Below, piece after piece: positions 60,757 through 64,000 of a stretch of DNA of 64,000 bases (positions within the stretch are counted from its first letter, which is position 1; the number at the start of each line of letters is the position of its first letter). This DNA comes from Streptomyces sp. DH-12 (GTDB lineage: Bacteria > Actinomycetota > Actinomycetes > Streptomycetales > Streptomycetaceae), in the NCBI RefSeq assembly GCF_002899455.1, contig NZ_PPFB01000001.1:1612001-1676000 (forward strand). Direction: 5' to 3'. Below the pieces are notes generated by a model. The model saw only the letters and a program-made list of their open reading frames with translations, ran no database searches and was not told the DNA's origin. The position numbers and the translations under genes are program-made.

Positions 60757-61899
60757 GTGATCCTGAAGACCTTCGGGTGGTCGTTCGCGGTCACCGCGCT
60801 CGGCCTGGTGGCCGCGATCTTCTACGGGGGGTGGGCCGCCTTCGGCGTGGTGGCGATCCTGTCCGTCCTGGAGATATCGCTGTCCTTCGACAACGCGGTG
60901 GTCAACGCCGGGATCCTGAAGAAGATGAATGCCTTCTGGCAGAAGATCTTCCTCACCATCGGCATCCTGATCGCCGTCTTCGGCATGCGCCTGGTCTTCC
61001 CGGTCGTCATCGTCGCCGTCAGCGCGTCGCTCGGGCCCATCGAGGCCGTCGACCTCGCCCTCACCGACAAGGACCGCTACCAGGAGCTGGTGACCGACGC
61101 CCATCCGTCGATCGCCGCCTTCGGTGGCATGTTCCTCCTCATGATCTTCCTGGACTTCGTCTTCGAGGACCGGGACATCAAGTGGCTGGGCTGGCTGGAG
61201 CGCCCGCTGGCCAAGCTGGGCAAGGTCGACATGCTGTCGGTCTGCATGGCGCTGATCGTCCTGCTGATCTCCGCCGTGACCTTCGCCTCCAACGCCCACC
61301 AGCACGGCGGCGCGCACGTGGACAAGGCGGAGACGGTCCTGCTGGCCGGCATCGCCGGTCTGATCACCTACATGATCGTGGGCGGACTCTCCGGCTACTT
61401 CGAGGACAAGCTCGAAGAGGAGGAGGAGCAGGTACACGAGGAGGAGGAGAAGGCCGCACGCGAGGGCAAGCCCAAGTCGGTGATCGCCGTGGGCGGCAAG
61501 GCAGCCTTCTTCATGTTCCTCTACCTCGAGGTCCTGGATGCTTCCTTCTCCTTCGACGGCGTCATCGGCGCCTTCGCCATCACCAACGACATCGTCCTGA
61601 TGGCCCTTGGCCTCGGCATCGGCGCCATGTACGTGCGGTCCCTGACCGTCTACCTGGTCCGCGAGGGCACCCTCGACGACTACGTCTACCTGGAGCACGG
61701 CGCCCACTACGCCATCGGCGCCCTCGCCGCCGTCCTCCTGGTGACCATCCAGTACGAGATCAACGAGTTCATCACCGGCATGATCGGTGTGGTCCTGATC
61801 GGCGCCTCCTTCTGGTCCTCCGTCCGCCGCAACAAGCGCCTCCCCGTGGCCGAGGGTGAAAGCGAAAAGGACGAAACCGAAGCGGCTTTCACGCCATAA
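60757..61899 (+). CDS. DUF475/TerC-like integral membrane protein
   Basis: A 380-aa, ~9-TM protein: LSVLEISLSFDNAVVNAGIL and LEVLDASFSFDGVIGAFAIT carry the paired acidic SFD motifs typical of TerC/DUF475. A strongly acidic cytoplasmic loop (KLEEEEEQVHEEEEKAAREG) lies near 215-235. TerC-type proteins are linked to metal-ion export and tellurium resistance. GTG 60757 starts three bases after the rraA-like stop, so it is probably cotranscribed even though its role in the pathway is unclear; the operon may simply have captured it. Confidence 0.85.
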   Translation: MILKTFGWSFAVTALGLVAAIFYGGWAAFGVVAILSVLEISLSFDNAVVNAGILKKMNAFWQKIFLTIGILIAVFGMRLVFPVVIVAVSASLGPIEAVDLALTDKDRYQELVTDAHPSIAAFGGMFLLMIFLDFVFEDRDIKWLGWLERPLAKLGKVDMLSVCMALIVLLISAVTFASNAHQHGGAHVDKAETVLLAGIAGLITYMIVGGLSGYFEDKLEEEEEQVHEEEEKAAREGKPKSVIAVGGKAAFFMFLYLEVLDASFSFDGVIGAFAITNDIVLMALGLGIGAMYVRSLTVYLVREGTLDDYVYLEHGAHYAIGALAAVLLVTIQYEINEFITGMIGVVLIGASFWSSVRRNKRLPVAEGESEKDETEAAFTP

Positions 61900-61947
61900 G
61901 CGCCATTGACGCGCCGAACTCTGGTAACCGGCCTGTGAGTAGACGAT

Positions 61948-61977
61948 GCGGCTGGGTCCACACGGGGGCCCAGCCGC
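61948..61977. terminator. Terminator after DUF475 gene
   Basis: GCGGCTGGGTCC pairs with GGGCCCAGCCGC (12 bp with one G-U) 48 bp after the stop; it ends the otnKC operon. Confidence 0.75.
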
Positions 61978-62220
61978 CGGATCGTTCATGGCGACGAGAC
62001 TCAGAACAGATTGATGGCGTGACGCCCCGACCGGGTGACGCTATTCAGCTAAGAAGGTCAGTGGACGTGCCGACCCGTCCGCTGGAGTGTGCCTCGCCAG
62101 CCGATCTTGTGCCGGTGGCCTCACCACACACATGGAGGTACGCGCCCTGGTCGATGGACTCGAGAACGGTGTCGCGGTGGCGCCAGAGCCTGTGCAGCAC
62201 ACAGCGAGATTTCCCGAGCG

Positions 62221-62298
62221 GTGCGACCGCAAATCAGGCGTCCGAGAGTCACAGGCACACGGACCACACGAGGAACCGACCACATCGCGCGCGCCGGC
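62221..62298. repeat. ~79-bp repeat, copy B (beside IS110 copy 4)
   Basis: Counterpart of 36694-36772. It directly abuts the IS110 copy 4 edge at 62302. The 200 bp before it hold no recognised gene. Confidence 0.7.
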
Positions 62299-62301
62299 TC
62301 A

Positions 62302-62953
62302 GACGCCCCTGTAACGCGGGGGTACGGGAGACCGGTCTGACCAGGTTGAAGACCTCGCGGGCGGCATACCGCTTGAGGCATCGGATCTCACGGCGGGTCC
62401 TGCCCTCCTGGGGGCGGCGTTCGTCGTACGCCTGGGTGCGCGGGTCGTGACGTGGCCGGGTGAAGACGATGCGGTGCAGGCGGCGTTTGCCTGCCGGTCA
62501 CCGCCGTGGTTGAGCCGGCGCGTGCGCCGCCGCCCCGAGGAGTACTCGATGGGGCTGACTCCGCAAAGGGCGCCAAAGGACGCCTCGCTGTCCAGCCGCT
62601 CGGGGTTGTCTCCCATGGTGATCAGGGTGACGGCGCTGTCCGGACCGATGCCCACCGGTACGAGCAGCTGCGGCGCGTGGTGTTCGACGAGCCGGGTCAG
62701 GCGTTGGTTGGGCTCATTGATCCGCGCGGTGAGCTGTTCGATGCGCTCGGCGAGCATGCGTAACGTCATATGGGTGGCCTGGGTCACCGCGTCCTCGTCT
62801 CCCCCACCGTCGGGTGGGCCGAGGCGCGCGCAGGTGCGGAACAGCTCGGCATTGCCCAAGCTCGACAACCGTTCCCGCAGGGCGGGGTCGGCGACGACCA
62901 GGACGGCCTTGAGCTGGTTGATCGCCTGGGTGCGGGCCTTGACCGCGGGGTCC
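62302..62953 (-). pseudogene. IS110 transposase remnant, copy 4
   Basis: Only the C-terminal ~220 codons remain (from AVKARTQAINQLKAVLVVAD). One G is missing near 62477 relative to copy 1, shifting the frame after GGDRQANAA; small in-frame deletions also occur (for example DSAVTLITMG, shorter by one residue). The left end, with the first part of the DEDD domain, has been replaced by an SDR gene fragment fused in frame. Confidence 0.85.
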
Positions 62954-63435
62954 GTCTTCGACGAGCCGTAGGCGGCGAGCGGATACTGCGACTCGGCCCG
63001 CTCCGGGTCGTGGGTCAGCGTGAACGACCCCAGACCGCTGGTGACGTCGACGACGGACGGGGCAGTCGCCTTACGCAGCAGGGGCAGGAACACGTGCGTG
63101 ACGCGCACCCGGCCGAAGACGTTGGTTTCGCAGACGTGGCGGATCTGGTCGGCCGTCATGTCCTCGGGCGTGGTCACTTCGCCGAGGATCCCGGCGTTGT
63201 TGACGAGAATGTCCAGGTGGCCCGCCCGAGCGCGCAGCGTCCCGACCGCCGCGCCGACCGACGCGTCGTCGGTCACGTCCAGCTGGACGAAGCCGGCGCC
63301 GAGCCGGTCGGCGGCCTTGCGTCCGTTCCCGGCGTCCCGGGCGCCGATCCAGACCGTCTGGCCCGCCTGGACGAGTCGGCGCGCGATCTCGTGGCCGAGC
63401 TCCCTGTTGCCGCCGGTGATCAATGTGGTGGTCAC
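62954..63435 (-). pseudogene. SDR oxidoreductase, C-terminally truncated and fused to IS110 remnant
   Basis: GTG 63435 (AGGAGAGA upstream) begins TTTLITGGNRELGHEIARRL (NAD-binding motif, with E where G is usual in GNRELG), then DVTDDASVGAAVGTL, LDILVNNAGILGE (NNAG), VVDVTSGLGSFTLTHDPER and LAAYGSSKT (catalytic YxxxK). Right after SSKT the sequence passes in frame into the IS110 transposase (DPAVKARTQ). The C-terminal third of the SDR is lost, so it is probably inactive although the active-site Tyr/Lys remain. Confidence 0.8.
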
Positions 63436-63565
63436 ATCGTGTCTCTCCTGTGCGTGTCGTCGGAGCGGGTGCTCCCGGAAAGCGGTCACCGGGAGCACCC
63501 GAGGGACTGGTTCCGCGGCGGTGTGCTCCGTCGGCGTCGACCCCGGCGTCGGCGGGCGCCCTGCT

Positions 63566-63889
63566 CTAGTGAGCGGGGCGGAACGGACGCAGCAGGCGGA
63601 TGCCGTCCTCGATGGATCCGTCGATCAGTTCGAGCATCTGCGGGACGAGTTCCCGCATCCGGGGCGCGGCGAGGTGGGCGTCGAGGTGGGCGCGGGTCTC
63701 CCAGCGTTCGTAGATGACGAACTCGCCGGGTCGGCCCTCGACTTCGTGAGCCTCGTAGTCGATGTTTCCGGGGTCGTTGCGCGAGGGGGTGACGGCGGCG
63801 GTGATGAACGCCCTGAGGTCGTCCTCCCTGCCCGCCTTCGCCTTCGCGTCCCAGACGACGGTCACGTAGCCGGTGGGTGTTGCGGTCAT
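63566..63889 (-). CDS. Putative quinol monooxygenase (ABM domain)
   Basis: A 107-aa ABM fold: YVTVVWDAKAKAGREDDLRA, FITAAVTPSRNDPGNIDYEA, HEVEGRPGEFVIYERWETRA, HLDAHLAAPRMRELVPQMLE. The N-W/H pattern and size match the YgiN-like group. It lies upstream of the truncated SDR on the same strand, 130 bp apart, and downstream of a hydrolase gene; together they look like a small stress or quinone-metabolism operon whose last gene was destroyed by IS110. Confidence 0.85.
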   Translation of the reverse strand: MTATPTGYVTVVWDAKAKAGREDDLRAFITAAVTPSRNDPGNIDYEAHEVEGRPGEFVIYERWETRAHLDAHLAAPRMRELVPQMLELIDGSIEDGIRLLRPFRPAH

Positions 63890-63955
63890 GGTGATTCCTT
63901 CTCTGTTCGGTGTCGTGTTCCGTGCTGACGGGCTGTGTGTCGGTACCGAGCCGGG

Positions 63956-64000
63956 TCAGCTCCTGATGAAGTCGAGGAGGTCTGCGTTGACGGTGTCGGC
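63956..64000 (-). CDS. C-terminal end of a gene cut by the window edge (alpha/beta hydrolase-like)
   Basis: The last 14 codons read ADTVNADLLDFIRS then stop. The pattern (D-x-V-N-x-DLL-x-FI) is the usual last helix of alpha/beta hydrolases of the haloperoxidase type. Same strand as the ABM gene, 67 bp upstream of it. Too short to be certain. Confidence 0.45.
   Translation of the reverse strand, partial: ADTVNADLLDFIRS

Noticed and set aside
60757..61899. Tellurite-resistance locus (TerC with the broken TehA-like gene at 8797)
   Set aside because: The two lie 52 kb apart, no other ter genes are present, and the DUF475 gene belongs to a catabolic operon.
59464..61989. An 841-codon open frame on the minus strand across otnK-otnC-RraA-DUF475
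   Set aside because: It covers four well-supported genes antisense, with Asp/Gly/Glu-rich low-complexity translation and no recognisable motif.
1..64000. CRISPR array or cas genes
   Set aside because: No series of regularly spaced direct repeats and no Cas motif were seen.
1..64000. Secondary-metabolite biosynthetic cluster suggested by AfsR-like and LAL regulators
   Set aside because: No PKS, NRPS, terpene synthase or lanthipeptide genes are visible; the ABM proteins here are small single-domain accessory types in catabolic operons.

Overview
The window is very GC-rich and codes in streptomycete style: third-position G/C, GTG and TTG starts, an SsgA-like sporulation protein, a LAL-type LuxR regulator, GlcP-like sugar uptake, and rare TTA codons. 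It reads as an accessory, rearranged part of a Streptomyces (or close actinomycete) chromosome. Intact catabolic operons alternate with insertion sequences, truncated genes and frameshifted genes. All functional calls come from recognising sequence motifs by eye; no database search was run.

Layout. 0-10.7 kb: regulators (AfsR-like fragment, LuxR, LAL, TetR), a sugar MFS permease, an SsgA-like protein, a GNAT and a broken TehA/SLAC1 transporter. 10.7-15.5 kb: an AlpA-like small gene, a pcaD remnant, IS110-family copy 1 and a 508-aa hypothetical gene. 15.5-19 kb: a PucR regulator divergent from a ferredoxin-type reductase/acyl desaturase pair resembling mycobacterial Rv3230c/DesA3. 19-22 kb: initiator tRNA, a 64-bp perfect palindrome, a cold-shock gene and degenerate IS110 copy 2. 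22-31 kb: an SDR/VOC operon with its divergent GntR regulator, two tandem XRE/MmyB-like regulators, and an amidohydrolase/Atu4866/MFS group. 31.7-36.6 kb: a tripeptidyl-peptidase-like lipoprotein, a broken histidine kinase fused to an Rhs C-terminus with a putative caspase-fold toxin, and a likely immunity gene. 36.6-39.3 kb: IS110 copy 3 with an IS630 element at its edge and an RraA remnant beyond. 39.4-48.9 kb: GntR, aconitase, an iron/AEP-type ABC transporter and a DUF3500 lipoprotein. 49.3-61.9 kb: two facing gene sets for small hydroxy-acids. One is CitMHS permease, dehydrogenase remnant, ALDH, cupin and ABM. The other is racemase, isomerase, dehydrogenase, OtnK, OtnC, RraA and DUF475. 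A GntR gene lies between them. 62-64 kb: degenerate IS110 copy 4 fused in frame to a truncated SDR, an ABM protein and the tail of a hydrolase.

How the genes work together. The best-supported pathway is four-carbon acid-sugar (tetronate) catabolism. The CitMHS permease imports the acid, a beta-decarboxylating-type dehydrogenase and an OtnI-like isomerase give 3-oxotetronate, OtnK phosphorylates it, and OtnC decarboxylates it to DHAP. AACCGGTT-type operators lie in front of both transcription units and next to the GntR gene. The aconitase/ABC block probably handles a tricarboxylate or its metal complex. The most novel candidates are the Rhs-linked caspase-like toxin with its partner, the long perfect palindrome beside tRNA-fMet, and the IS110 copies whose transposase frame runs out through the element end and takes its stop codon from flanking DNA.
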